Assembly: GCA_027923505.1 (NCBI GenBank)
Contig: BROI01000002.1
Span: forward strand, 1,550,001-1,614,000
Direction: 5' to 3'
Length of the DNA: 64,000 nucleotides
DNA from: Mayamaea pseudoterrestris
Lineage: Eukaryota > Bacillariophyta > Bacillariophyceae > Sellaphorales > Sellaphoraceae
Numbering within the stretch: position 1 is the first letter of the stretch; every line of letters begins with the position of its first letter. The notes below the pieces were generated by a model. It worked only from the letters and a program-made list of their open reading frames with translations, did not search any database and was not told where the DNA came from. Below are positions 1 to 10,679 of the stretch, piece after piece. Both the position numbers and the translations under genes were made by a program.

Positions 1-1482
1 AATGACAGCATCTTCCGACTTGCAATCTTTCTGCTCGCACTTCATGGGGAATGTGATACTACCTGATGAATTTTTAGCAATGTCAATCAAACGCTTCCAT
101 ATTTGTGGCCTGTCGAGGTCAATCGCAATCACGTTCGCGCCGAGCGCCATGAGCACCAACAGCGGACCCATGGCTGATCCAGCCCCCAGCAACACAAAGT
201 AGCGGTCCGATACGTCGAGCCACTTTGGATTCTCCGCACACTTTTTAATGGCGTCACCGCAGCTTGGTTCAATCGTGCCATATGAAACCCATGCGTCGAC
301 TTGATCCATGAGCTCTTTTCCATGCAGCGTTTTTCCCTTGTACGGAATCTCCAGCCGGTCCGTCCGTTGCTTGCCTTGACCTTGAATGAATCCCGTGTGA
401 AATGTTTCACTTCCACTAGCTTTGCCGGCCATGGCGTCCTTGAAACTCGTGGACGTTCCATCCGGTGCGACAAACTCGAACAGTTCGTACGCCTTGTTTA
501 AACCAGCTTGCGCAATTTTCAAGGCTGCCTCTGGACTTTTACACTGCTCCTCCACCATGGCGCGCAAATGCTTGGTGTACTGGAACCGCCAGTGGCGACT
601 GCGTAAGACGGCGCTCGCCTTGGTTGGATTGACTGCGCCCACGGCCGCCGCAACAATCTGCTGGTTGATCTTGGTGGAGGATCGCTCGCCCTTACTATCG
701 AGTGGCCATACCAGTCCACGCGGTGGTGGCGGAAGCTTGGCGAACCTCTTTTTAAAGGCACTCTTGCGGTTTCCAACCATGTTGAGAATCATAAACGGAG
801 ATCCGACAAAGTAAACGGCAGGAAGAATTTTGCCGTACAAGACTGCGGCAAACGGACCAAACATGTGTAACAAAGCTCCATCCGACGCGGCCTTGAAAAA
901 CACAGTGAGCTCGCCAGTAATGCCGGATGGATACAGTACGGCAAAGAGCGAGTATCGGAGCCAAAATAGCCAGTATGGTGTCCTCTTGGTGGCATCGCCA
1001 GTCAGTATGGCCAAAATGTAAAAGGCGTAGCGCGGCACTTCCACGAGCGACCACGACAGAATCATGAGTCCGGCTCCCCATTGCGCTATTATTAAAAGAA
1101 GAAACATGATTGAGAAAGAGAATCAATACTATCAATCTTGTTTATTTTCACAATAAGACTCGCTCTCACCTTGCGCGGACGGAGCGTACGCCACGGCCAG
1201 TAGCGCGAAGATGCGACTCCCCACTTGCATGGCCGTCACCAAAACGGGCGATCGGACCAGTTTCAGCATGGCATGCACCACCTCCATGATTGCCGCCATT
1301 TGCGTGTACCACAGCAACTGAGCCATGTGGGACGCAGCGTAAACGTGCGACAGCGCATCCGTCACGTTGGTGTTTGCAGCCAAGTCGGAGAAGATGGATT
1401 GCACGGCAATCTTGCAAATGAGCGCCCATCCAGCACAGCAGAGGAAATTATAAAGGATTAGATATGCGTCCTTCGGATCCAT
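1..1482 (-). CDS. 3-hydroxyacyl-CoA dehydratase (HACD/PTPLA/Phs1) fused to a Rossmann-like C-terminal domain, 3' end off window
   Basis: Two exons, complement(<1..1085, 1170..1482), join in frame across an 84-nt GT-AG intron. Residues 1 to about 190 are a PTPLA-family membrane dehydratase: the first exon has the family's hydrophobic helices with QMAAIMEVVHAM, and the second has LYPSGITGE, whose Tyr156 and Glu163 match the known catalytic Tyr/Glu pair of Phs1. The family performs the third step of very-long-chain fatty acid elongation in the ER. The frame then stays open to the window edge (about residue 466) through a soluble region with LLGAGSAMGP and ANVIAIDLDRP, which looks like a Rossmann nucleotide-binding fold. 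That part is not in the yeast or animal enzyme. The dehydratase call is firm; the role of the C-terminal part is unknown. The start ATG is the first in the frame. Confidence 0.85.
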
Positions 1483-2328
1483 GATGGTGAATGGTGATGA
1501 ATGTAAAGAGGCAAGTTTTAATGATCAACAATATATAAAGTTACGGCGCAGCCTTTCCTTTGTCCATGGTGAATGACGAACGATGCATGGCGCGGCACCG
1601 CGGCGCGCCAATCCTTTCATTGCGACATCAACAAGAGCCATTTCAGTAACGCTTCAAAATTAGTAGCTATCGTCACAATCCCAATGCCGAACTTTGAAAA
1701 TGGCGCCGCATCAGCTTCAGATAACGAGCATCTTGTTGCTGGCGTGCCGCATCAATTATCGCCAATGGCATTGACAGCTTATAGCTTGTTTTATTGTTTC
1801 AATGGCATTACAGGCGTCTCGATGAGAGTGTGGACAAGTACGTGGAACGTCGCCATGCAAACAGTTGTGCCAAACGAGGTCCGCTGGGGCGGTTTGCATC
1901 ATTGCTTTCGCCATGGTGACGGGCGGTTGTCAAGTACCGGTAGAGTGTGTGGGTTGTGGATTTTGGGATCGGACTGGATCACAAATCGCGACGCGCTGGA
2001 TGTGAGGTGCTACAGTTTCACCACCGGTAAACTCCAAGCAAGCTAAGTGCAGCAGACTGTCCCATCACAAGATATTCACAAATCGCAGATAGATGTATCA
2101 TTTTGTATCCGATGGCCTGGGAATCATGGGGCAACCAAGGCCGAGCCTGTCCATCATGTGCGGTACAGTACCAATGCATGCCTGAGGATACAATTTTCTA
2201 TACAGCGGCGCTTACGAACAAAAAAGTCTATAGGCTTCGACTGCAATGACGTTCTCCTATTATAGATTAGAGATTGTTCTCAATAAGTTTACTCTTTCTC
2301 CTTGTTCACTGGTACCAACATATTCTCA
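1483..2328. other. Intergenic, upstream of HACD and downstream of an LRR gene
   Basis: No supportable gene. One frame on the + strand (1573-2265) is open apart from one TAA, but its translation resembles nothing I recognise and it lacks motifs. The stretch holds a GGCGCGCC palindrome at 1602-1609, 120 bp before the HACD start, and an AT-rich ATATATAAAG at about 1530. Confidence 0.4.
1602..1609. promoter_or_regulatory. GGCGCGCC palindrome upstream of HACD
   Basis: An exact 8-bp GC palindrome in a GC-rich patch, 120 bp before the HACD start codon. The same octamer recurs at four other non-coding sites in the window. A transcription-factor site (E2F-like or other) is an inference. Confidence 0.35.
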
Positions 2329-4329
2329 CTAGCCTGCGCGACAACCGGTGCAGCATGGACACTCGACACCAGCCTCTGCAATCGGGCCCGACGCCGCGCA
2401 ATTGGCAGTCAATGACTTGAGTGTTCCACCATCCACCAAATCACAGACAGACTGCGGCATGTTTCCAGAAATGCCAGTGTTCTCCAATGTAAAGAGGCGC
2501 AACTCAGACGACTGTCCAATGCCGTCCGGTATCGTTCCAGTCAAGCCGACATTGTCGTGAAGTTGTACGACGCGCAAGCTTGGGAACTCACCGATACCTT
2601 CAATGCTGCCCGTAAGCAGGTTGTCATTCAAGTCGAGATGGGTCAATTTGCTGAGAGTAAACAGCTCGCGTGGCAAGGAGCCTTGCAGGAGGTTAAAGTC
2701 CAAGTCCAGATAGTACAAATTGGACAATGCTCCGAAACTTGATGGAATTGAACCCGTAAGACTATTCCGCTCTAAACGCAAAAAGCTGAGATCAGACAAG
2801 AGAGAAAGCTCGGAAGGGATCGAGCCTGATGGATGCGCGTAAAGAGAACGTATCGTAAGAAAACGCATTGACATTGAGTGTCATTGCATGAGCTGACATT
2901 CACAGATCAATAACTCACCGACCAAATTGTTGTCCACCAGCTTAATTCGGGTTACACATCCGTCCTCGCAGGTGATTCCTGCCCAGTCACATTCACTGTC
3001 GCCGCTTAGGAAAGCACTTGAATCTGGACCGTCGCTGATCCAAGCATCGCCGCCGGTGGCGTAGTAAAGGGTTGCCAAGACCCAGCGTTGAAGCAATTGA
3101 CAAGTGTTTTCTTCGGGGCACACACGAAGCGAATCTTGATCAATCAACCAAGTCGTCGCCATGCCTTGGGGTGAATCAATGTCGCGAATCAGGTCCGAGG
3201 CCGCCTTTGATTCCAAAAGCTCAAGAATCTGCAGAGTTCGGTCCTCCTCCGATGACTCGCAAGCTGAGAGCGGATAGTAGTTGAATGACGGAACGTCGGA
3301 AGGAAACTCCGAAACGGCAATGGTCGGATAGACGGGCACTGCTTCTGTTGGATACTGCGATGGAACATCTGACGGGATTTCCGAAACTTGCGCCGACGGA
3401 AGATATGATGGAACGTCAGAAGGAAACTCGGTAGCCGCTGCCGACGGAGAATAGGACGGGACATCTGATGGCACCTCAGAGACTAGAGGCGAAGGGCGAT
3501 ATGATGGAACGTCAGAAGGAGACTCGGTGGCCGCTGCCGACGGAGAAAAAGACGGGACATCCGATGGCACCTCAGAGACCTGCGCCGAAGGAAAATATGA
3601 TGGAACGTCAGAAGGAGACTCGGTGACCGCTGCCGACGGAGAAAACGACGGGACATCGGACGGAACTTCGGAAACTTGCACCGATGGTTTTAGCGTCGGG
3701 ACATTGGACGGATACTCGGAGGCTTGCACAGTTGGTTTAAATGTTGGAACATTTGACGGAACCTCCGAGACTTGCACCGATGGCTGAGCTGATGGAACAT
3801 CTGACGGAAACTCGGAAGAGATCACAGTCGGTAGGAGAGGCGGAATCTTAATCGTTGGAACACTCGACGGAACCTCCGAGACTTGCACCGATGGCTGCGC
3901 AGATGGAACATTTGACGGAAATTCGGAAACGAGCACCGTCGGCAGAAGAGGCGGAATCTTAATCGTTGGAACACTCGACGGAACCTCCGAAACTAGCAGA
4001 GACGGAGAGGCAGAAGGCACATCCGAGGGACTACTCGTCGGTGCCAGACTGAATGAGAGCTGCCCACGCAAAAGCGAACGAACAGCCTCCATGCGCGCAT
4101 CCATTTCGTCCTTGTTGGTATCTACCGCGTCATGATTGTTGCTCTCGCGAAAGAGAGCATGGTAGTCGCTCCCAGTGTCAAACATGGCTGCCAGTTCGTA
4201 GGAATCATGTTGGGACTTGCGAAAACGCTGCGCCTTGTCGGCGCGAAGAGATAGATCCACAGCGTCCGTCAGAAATGATGTTGCAGCAAAAATAGTTAAG
4301 ATGAGTGTCTTGGAAAGCGACGACATCAT
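2329..4329 (-). CDS. Secreted leucine-rich repeat protein with a long PSDVPS repeat stalk
   Basis: Two exons, complement(2329..2825, 2919..4329), 635 residues, joined in frame across a 93-nt intron (V-G-SIPSEL). Residues 1-23 are a signal peptide. Residues 97-352 are about 15 imperfect repeats of roughly 16 residues with the core PS(D/N/S)VP(S/T). They are followed by the head module seen in two other LRR proteins of this window (SPQGMATTWL, LATLYYATGGDAW, ECDWAGITC). After the intron come about six plant-type LRRs (GSIPSSFGALSNL). The protein ends in a short Cys-rich tail (CPCCTGC). No membrane anchor after the signal peptide and no kinase domain are visible, so a cell-wall or secreted role is inferred. 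Ligand and function are unknown. Confidence 0.85.
3274..4041 (-). repeat. Coding minisatellite, about 48-bp unit, in the LRR protein stalk
   Basis: About 15 tandem units encode roughly 16-residue repeats such as VSEVPSDVPSFSPSAA. Two longer units carry an inserted IKIPPLLPT. Pairs of units alternate (VSEV then ATES/ATEF), which suggests that expansion occurred by two-unit steps. Confidence 0.85.
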
Positions 4330-4918
4330 GTTCCTCTAGCGTTGTTTGATGGCGTAGCAATGCAGGAGGACGCGAATTTGTGACAGAATTGCGCCGTAGG
4401 AGATGATCAACAATGAGGTGGAGACTCGACCGTTTCAGCGAGTTGGCCACGAAATATTCATTGGCGCGACGAGGCTTATGCTTTGGCAAAATTTCGCCCA
4501 GTCAAGCCAATCGTCTGGCTAAAACATTGCTGTCATTCAGGACGAGTTGACGTAAAAGCCAATGCCGACGAATGGACAACTCCCTACTATCAGCCATGTG
4601 GAACAATTTTCAACAATTTTAAAAGTTTTACATGACAATCTACACTCCGACTTGGCGCAACCAATGCGCCGAGATCTCGCACCTCAGCGGCAGCAATACT
4701 CAATTGTGAATGCTCTTGATCCAGCTGAGAATGCATTCGGGTTCGTCGAATGAGTCATTTGAGTTAGCCACCCGGAGAAATGAGTCGTGCGAAAATGCCG
4801 CAATTCAACGGACCAGTTTCCGTCGAACAAGAACCACGATCAAGCAGCATCTGTTGCCTCCAACCATCAAACGCTTGCGCACCCAACAGCTTATCCACAC
4901 CTTGGACAGTTTCATAAC
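4330..4918. other. Divergent promoter region, LRR gene / amino-acid permease
   Basis: This 589-bp stretch lies between two head-to-head start codons. Short open frames here show no motifs. I see no clear regulatory element. Confidence 0.4.
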
Positions 4919-6541
4919 ATGCGGTCCATGTTATTCGCTGCTTTCCTGAGCTCTCTATCGACAGCTGTAGCCTTTACGACATCTCCCAGTCTCGCCGCGC
5001 CACAAGCAAGAAAAGAGTCATTATCGAAAACCAATACTTTTCGCTTTGTGGCGAGCAACCTTTGGGAGACTCCTCCTCCGTTGCAATCTAGTCCAAAAAA
5101 GCAGCAGCAGCAATTAGTGAAGCAGCAGCTCGATGCGAAAGGAGCCTCGATTCCAAACACGAGCATTAATCTTGTGAAAAGCATTGTCGGAAGGTACGTT
5201 GACCTTTGTCAAAACACAAGGCTGATGACGAAATCACAGACTCGGAAGCAAATTTCTCTCATGTTTTGCTCATATCTATTTCTGCTTCACATAAAAACAA
5301 AACAGCGGCGTGTTGGCCTTGCCGTATGCAGTTTCATCGCTTGGCGACAATCCACAAAATGTTCTTGGACCAGCAGTCATTGCCATTGTCGCCATGGGCT
5401 CCATTTACGGTTTCTTCTTTCGACTCGTTGGCCAAGTGTGCGACTGGACCAAGGCTACGAGCTACAAGCAAGCCTGGCAGGAAACTATTGGCGATGAAAG
5501 TAGTCAAGTCGTGGCAGTGGTGGTCATGCTCAAGACGCTACTGAGCTGCCTGGCCTACAGCATGATTTTGGCCGACTCGTTTCAGTCACTAGCCTTTGCG
5601 GCGGGCCTGCACGAGGCGACGAGGACGGAGGCATTGTTGTGTATGACACTGTTTGGATTATTACCGCTCTGTCTGCAAAAAGATTTGAGTGCGCTCGCAC
5701 CCTTTAGTTTGGCCGGACTCGTTGGCATGGGCTTTACGACAGTTGCCATGATGGTTAGGTACTTGGATGGGAGTTATGCCGATCAAGGAGTCTTTTCTTT
5801 GGCGCCACCTTGCTTTGGAGACTGTGGCCCGGACTTGAGTGGCGTTTTGCTCGCTTGTACGTTGGCGACGGCCTTTGTCGCGCATTACAATGCACCGCGA
5901 TTCCACTCGGAACTGAAGGACAATACCATGGAGCGCTTTACAGCTGTCACTGGTATATCCTTTAGTATTTCGACACTGCTGTTCATTATGGTTGCTGTGT
6001 CGGGCTTTTTATCGTTTGGAAGTACGACGCACGGAAACGTTTTGACCAATTACTCGTAAGTTTGCGTGCAGTTACCGTTGTTCGCTAGCATTCAAGCGCA
6101 AAGTACTCACACCATCTCCCGTTTATCAGTCCCTATGATCCCTTGATGATTGCTAGTCGAGGCGCCGTGGCATCATCGTTGCTATTTACATATCCGCTTC
6201 CCTTTGTTGGACTTCGCGACGGCGCTCTTGATGTTTTGAACGTTCCAGCCGAAAGTCGGACCGATGCGTTGCTCACTGCCTCTACCATTGGCCTGCTATC
6301 GCTGGTGACGGTTGCCGCATACTACATTCACGACTTGGCGCTGCTGCTTTCCGTTGGCGGAGGTTCATTTAGCACTGCCGTTGCCAGCGTCTTTCCAACC
6401 ATTATGTTTGGAGCCGCCGCCAAAAAGTACGGATCAGAAAGCGACCAGCTCCAGGCGAAGATTGCCAATGTGCTAATGGTAGCCTGCGTTGGGATTGGAG
6501 GGCTCGGAATCTACTTTTCGCTGCAGAGTGCGCTGCTATAG
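4919..6541 (+). CDS. AAAP-family amino-acid permease with plastid-type presequence
   Basis: Three exons, 4919..5193, 5306..6055 and 6130..6541, give 478 residues with all joins in frame. The first join rebuilds IVGSGVLALPYA, the hallmark first helix of the AAAP (SLC32/36/38, plant AVT) family. The second rebuilds NYSPYDPLMIASRGAVA. YNAPRFHSEL, FLSFGSTTHGN and FTYPLPFVGLRD are further family motifs, and about ten membrane helices are visible. The leader MRSMLFAAFLSSLSTAVA-FTT looks like a signal peptide with the Ala-Phe cleavage site used for diatom plastids, followed by about 60 polar residues. I infer a plastid-envelope amino-acid transporter. An endomembrane location is the alternative. The frame is open upstream to 4787, but the chosen ATG gives the leader. 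Confidence 0.85.
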
Positions 6542-6687
6542 CGAACATGACTTGCAAACTTGTGCAAGCACCCAGTGCACGAATCAAAAAAACCCCATGC
6601 ATTACATACCACACAGCTGAATTAACATAGACCATTATAGATCCGATAAACGAGAATATAGAGCAATAAATACATATATACAAGAAT

Positions 6688-7155
6688 CTAAAAGTCGCTA
6701 CACCGACCCTTGCGCTCCCAGTCTCCAAACCGCGTTGGCTCCATGAAGCGACCTCCGCGTCGGGGACCGCCCCACTCCTTGGTGCGAAAGGTAAAGTCAT
6801 CATGGGGCTCGACAAACATTTCCTCCTGCTCGTCTTCGTCGTTAGCAGTAGCAGTAACAGAATCATGACTGACTGCTTTGGATGATGCTTGAGCCGTACC
6901 TTGCTGCATGGTAATAACAACTTCAGGAGTGCCCGTAGCTTTTACCGTCACTCCTTCATCTACGTCAACGTTGCTTGCATCGTTCCGCGGCGCTTTCGTT
7001 GAGAACAAAGAAGAAGAACCAAACGATGATGTGAATGGAACGGCACGATTCGTCGTCGTCGTCGTCATCAACGCTGGCGGGCGAAACATAGTCTGCATTC
7101 GTCTTGATGCCGATCGTGTCACGAGAGTACTTGCGTTATAAAGCATTCTGTTCAT
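6688..7155 (-). CDS. SDHAF4: Succinate dehydrogenase assembly factor 4 (SDHAF4, DUF1674)
   Basis: Single exon, 155 residues. The C-terminus carries the family signature MEPTRFGDWERKGRCSDF (EPTRxGDWExKGRCxDF in SDHAF4/Sdh8). This small mitochondrial chaperone binds flavinylated SDHA during assembly of complex II. The Arg/Ser/Thr-rich N-terminus (RMLYN, TRSASRRM) looks like a mitochondrial presequence. An acidic linker follows (NDEDEQEEM). The gene is tail-to-tail with the AAAP permease, 146 bp apart. Confidence 0.9.
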   Translation of the reverse strand: MNRMLYNASTLVTRSASRRMQTMFRPPALMTTTTTNRAVPFTSSFGSSSLFSTKAPRNDASNVDVDEGVTVKATGTPEVVITMQQGTAQASSKAVSHDSVTATANDEDEQEEMFVEPHDDFTFRTKEWGGPRRGGRFMEPTRFGDWERKGRCSDF

Positions 7156-7593
7156 GGTAAATGTGATTTGTGAACAAGAGGAATGTACTTGATCTATTTG
7201 TAGCGATGATGTGGTCGGGGATTTTTACATTATTTTGACCGTGTGATGAGGCGCGGTGCCGCGTTGAGTCGCAGTGAAAACCGTTGCGATACTTAGTCAG
7301 TCGTAGCGGGCTTTCACGACTGAAAGATGAGGCAGGCAGGTAAAATACCAAGGGTGATCACCCTTGGTTATACTGTACCTACATCTATATTGGCGAAGCA
7401 CTTGATCAAGTATTGTACATCATAACCTTAGAATTTGAAGTGAAAATGGTATGAAGCATGGTTAAGGTACAATTTGAGACGAGACTGATTGGAAGTATGC
7501 CAATAGTCACGAGCATGCAGTATAGGTAAATGGCGGAGAGCCGAGAAACTAGGTGCCGCCGCTACCACTTTTGGTCACTTGGCCGGCTGCTCC
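7156..7593. other. Intergenic, upstream of SDHAF4
   Basis: No gene seen. A perfect 22-bp palindrome lies at 7347-7368, about 190 bp before the SDHAF4 start. Otherwise featureless. Confidence 0.5.
7347..7368. promoter_or_regulatory. Perfect 22-bp palindrome centred on TGATCA
   Basis: The half-site ACCAAGGGTGA is followed directly by its exact reverse complement with no spacer. It lies upstream of SDHAF4 and downstream of the LRR gene stop. A dimeric-factor binding site is one reading; a 3' processing hairpin for the LRR transcript is another. Confidence 0.5.
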
Positions 7594-9471
7594 TTACATG
7601 CAAGTGCAATTGCAACTGCACTGGACCCGCGAGCAGTCCACGACGATTCCCTCCGTAGCGTCCTGCGACAAGAACATATCACAGACACTGCTGGGAATGC
7701 TGCCTGTCATGTTCGTATCATAGATTCGCAAACTACCCAGTCGCGAAAGCTGTGCAAACTCGGAAGGTAGCGTTCCTTCAGTTCGCGTGCCTGACACATC
7801 CAAAGACGCCAACGATGTTAACCTTGCAATTGCTTGACTGGGAAGGGTTCCTGACAAGCTCGTATTGGACATGCGCAGAAAGACTAAGTCACTTAGCCGC
7901 TGTAACTGAGATGGCAGCGTTCCACTCAGCCGCGTGTTGTTGAACATGTCGATTCGATGTAGCGCAGTGCACAAGGAGATTTGACTCGGCAATGTGCCTG
8001 ACATAACATTGGAACTTAACGAGAGAAATTGAAGCATTGTTAGCTTTCCGATTGCACTCGGAAGCGTTCCGTTGAAAGAGTTTTGTGTAAGATTTAAATT
8101 TTGGAGAATCGAATTGTCGTTCTTAGAAGATAGTGTTATCTGGCCAGTCAGTGCATTGTTAGAAAGGTCCATCAACACCAAAGACGGTAGTTGAAAGAGT
8201 GCGGATGGCAAGCTGCCTGAGAATCGATTTTTACCGAGATACATTGTACCCATATTAGTGTACATCCCAACAATGTTGGGTATGCTACCAGAAAATTGGT
8301 TGCCTTCTAAAAGGAGAATAGAAGCGTCTTTCCAGCTTCGCCATAAAGTTTCGTCAATTTCGCCAAACAGGGCATTGCCGCTGAGTTTAATATAGCGCAA
8401 GGTCGTTATGAGCGACAATTCTAGCGGTATTCTGCCAACCAATCCATTGTTAGATAGATCAATATATTCAATTCCATCTTTACCATCAGGTTGACAGCGT
8501 CCTTCGTGCGAAACTACGTAGTACCGAGTCGTATCGACAAACCACCAAGAACAGCGATAATCCTCTTCTGCATTAAGCCAGTTGGTACTATTCTTCCATT
8601 GGGGGCCATCGGTTGCATAGTACAGCACCACAAGTGCGAACATGTCCGTAATGGCGACCAGCGAGCCATTGTGAAGGTTTGTATGCGTCATGATCCACTT
8701 CCAAGCTTTACCTTGAGGCGACGCTGGTTGAAACTCAGCATCTTGGCTGGCCCATGCTTTGTCCATGTACCATATTGCACTTGCTCTTGTATCAGCCGAT
8801 AGCTCATTCCGTATCATGTTCACTGTGCTTTCCGGTAAGCTCATTGCAAGCTTCTCAACCGTGGAGGGCATTGCGAAAAAGGAATGTGGCATGTTGCTCA
8901 CTGGAGCGACTGGCTGGCTTGTTAGCCCGATCGATAGTGCAGCGAAAAGCAACAAGCAAACAAGCGCAGCTACATATGCTATTAGCCGCTGTCGTTTCAC
9001 GTAAATGCCTTCAACTGCTCTGGAAGGGACGGACTCTATGTTAAAAGGTGCGACTGAATGATTCGAAAGAGTTGCAACGCCTTCAAATACAGATTCAAAA
9101 TCGTTGCATGCTTGGGTTTTCATGTTGACCAAGTTCGTTTGACCTGATGGGCCAGCATTGACTATTGTGGCGTCATACTCATTATCGATAGCTTCAGAGG
9201 CAGCATCATCAACTGGTAGAATGCCATTACGGTATACCCGCGTCACTCCAGGTATCAAGCTCGGAAGAAACTCAGAGCCAGCTGGTATCCCTGCGTCAAT
9301 TATTGAGAGTTGGTCATCTTTGCTGTCGTCTGATATACTGGTAGCAGCAACCTTGTCGCTCGTTCTTGTCGCTGCTGTCACACTGTCAGTCTCTGCGATG
9401 TCGACTGCTGTCTCGCTCTCGTTTTCTTGAAATCGTTCTCCTTTAGAAACCTTTGCATCACTATCTGCCAT
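7594..9471 (-). CDS. Membrane-anchored LRR protein (head-type), no kinase
   Basis: Single exon, 625 residues from ATG 9471 (the frame opens at a TTG four codons earlier). A polar, acidic N-terminal region of about 160 residues precedes one membrane helix at about 163-183 (RLIAYVAALVCLLLFAALSI), so a type II topology with the LRRs outside is inferred. The shared head module follows: SPQGKAWKWI, LVVLYYATDGPQW and a CSWW block. About ten plant-type LRRs come next (LDLSNNALTGQ, LSLSSNVMSGTLPSQ). The tail is Cys-rich (CSRVQCSCNCTC). The order matches the 56988-59053 gene. It lacks an intracellular kinase, so any signalling would need partners. Function unknown. Confidence 0.85.
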   Translation of the reverse strand: MADSDAKVSKGERFQENESETAVDIAETDSVTAATRTSDKVAATSISDDSKDDQLSIIDAGIPAGSEFLPSLIPGVTRVYRNGILPVDDAASEAIDNEYDATIVNAGPSGQTNLVNMKTQACNDFESVFEGVATLSNHSVAPFNIESVPSRAVEGIYVKRQRLIAYVAALVCLLLFAALSIGLTSQPVAPVSNMPHSFFAMPSTVEKLAMSLPESTVNMIRNELSADTRASAIWYMDKAWASQDAEFQPASPQGKAWKWIMTHTNLHNGSLVAITDMFALVVLYYATDGPQWKNSTNWLNAEEDYRCSWWFVDTTRYYVVSHEGRCQPDGKDGIEYIDLSNNGLVGRIPLELSLITTLRYIKLSGNALFGEIDETLWRSWKDASILLLEGNQFSGSIPNIVGMYTNMGTMYLGKNRFSGSLPSALFQLPSLVLMDLSNNALTGQITLSSKNDNSILQNLNLTQNSFNGTLPSAIGKLTMLQFLSLSSNVMSGTLPSQISLCTALHRIDMFNNTRLSGTLPSQLQRLSDLVFLRMSNTSLSGTLPSQAIARLTSLASLDVSGTRTEGTLPSEFAQLSRLGSLRIYDTNMTGSIPSSVCDMFLSQDATEGIVVDCSRVQCSCNCTCM

Positions 9472-9735
9472 GATGTATAGCAATCATCAGGTAATGCATA
9501 TTTGAATGAGCATATACGTTTTGCCATCCGATCGAGCTTGTACTTCGTAAATCCAGCAAGATCGACAGATCGACAGCTGTGACGCCGTGACGAAACGGTG
9601 AGGGCTATCAGAGCCGATGCGACAGGCTGTCACGCTTTTCATCCTTGCTGACTCCGACGATCGTCCGTTTCCATCACCCCATGATCCAAAACGCTTTCTG
9701 CGTCGAGTCTACAGCTACCCTTATCCTATTTTTCA

Positions 9736-10419
9736 ATGTCAGAGCCCCTTCTGTTAGTGGAGCAACATTGCTCCTACGGTATATTGGTGGATCTTGTGCG
9801 TCACTGGAGCTTTGGCGATGCCATCTTGCCATTATCGGCAACATCTTCAGCACCCTCCACTGGCAACGCTAAGACTGTACCACTTCTACTATCTCCCGAG
9901 CTAGCAATATATTGCGTCTCTTTTCTGACTGTTGAACCTGTGAATGCATCTGAAGTCATTGCAGCCGCATGTTCCTCGACTGACGGTCGTCACGATTTAC
10001 AAGAATGCTTGACGGAAGACGAGTCAACCTGGTGGATCTCCAACGCTGGCAGCATGCCGCGCGGCCAAGGCTGCGAATGGGTCGAGCTACAGCTTGGACC
10101 GGTCACTCGGCGAATCAGCAGTGTCAGCGTCAAGATTCCTCCCCTTCCGCTTGGGCCGCTGAGTGTTGAAACCTTTCATTTGCAAATACCTGATGCAGAC
10201 TCTTCTCTTGACAAGCCTGCCTGGAGGGCGCTGCCTACGCAGCATGTCGTTACGAATCGAACTGGATGGCAGCACTTTGCATTGCCAGAACCTGTCGATG
10301 CGTCTCGCATACGAATTGTATGTCTACGGAACCAAATGGCCGGGTTTACGCGAGACTTGTCGCCCGAATTGGTGGCGCTATACGAAAGCGTTGGCTTTTA
10401 CTCCGTGAGATTTGATTGA
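9736..10419 (+). CDS. F-box At4g00755-like protein with galactose-binding-like domain
   Basis: Single exon, 227 residues. Residues about 50-75 (LLLSPELAIYCVSFLTVEPV) could be a degenerate F-box. From there CSSTDGRHDLQECL, WWISNAGS, WVELQLGPV, IPPLPLGPLSVE and WQHFALPEPVDASRIRI follow the motif order of the plant F-box At4g00755-like family, a jelly-roll resembling the discoidin/SUN fold. If the F-box is real, the protein would recruit targets to an SCF ubiquitin ligase. The family match is from memory of its motifs and moderate. The gene is head-to-head with the LRR gene, 264 bp apart. Confidence 0.6.
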   Translation: MSEPLLLVEQHCSYGILVDLVRHWSFGDAILPLSATSSAPSTGNAKTVPLLLSPELAIYCVSFLTVEPVNASEVIAAACSSTDGRHDLQECLTEDESTWWISNAGSMPRGQGCEWVELQLGPVTRRISSVSVKIPPLPLGPLSVETFHLQIPDADSSLDKPAWRALPTQHVVTNRTGWQHFALPEPVDASRIRIVCLRNQMAGFTRDLSPELVALYESVGFYSVRFD

Positions 10420-10679
10420 CATTATCAAAACTATGACGGAGTTTAGCTGGCGGCTATTTAATCTGGTAGTGGTAAGGAGAACCAGCGAAGATGAGGCTAT
10501 CATTCTGTCTATAGGTACACTGAGTTGCCACGTTCGGACGCGGAGACCGAGCCACATACGGTACCTATTAGTTGTCAAATTCGTACAATGTATATTAATT
10601 CATTCTATCGTATGTACTCTTATTGTTTCGAAATGTAATACATAATGAAGATACCGAACGAAATACACGTTCGAAACAC

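Noticed and set aside
1573-2265. 230-codon + strand frame with one internal TAA
   Set aside because: No motif, no plausible partner exon and amino-acid content typical of non-coding DNA.
3527-3787. Asp/Gly/Thr-rich ORF on the + strand
   Set aside because: It is the complement of the PSDVPS repeats of the LRR gene.
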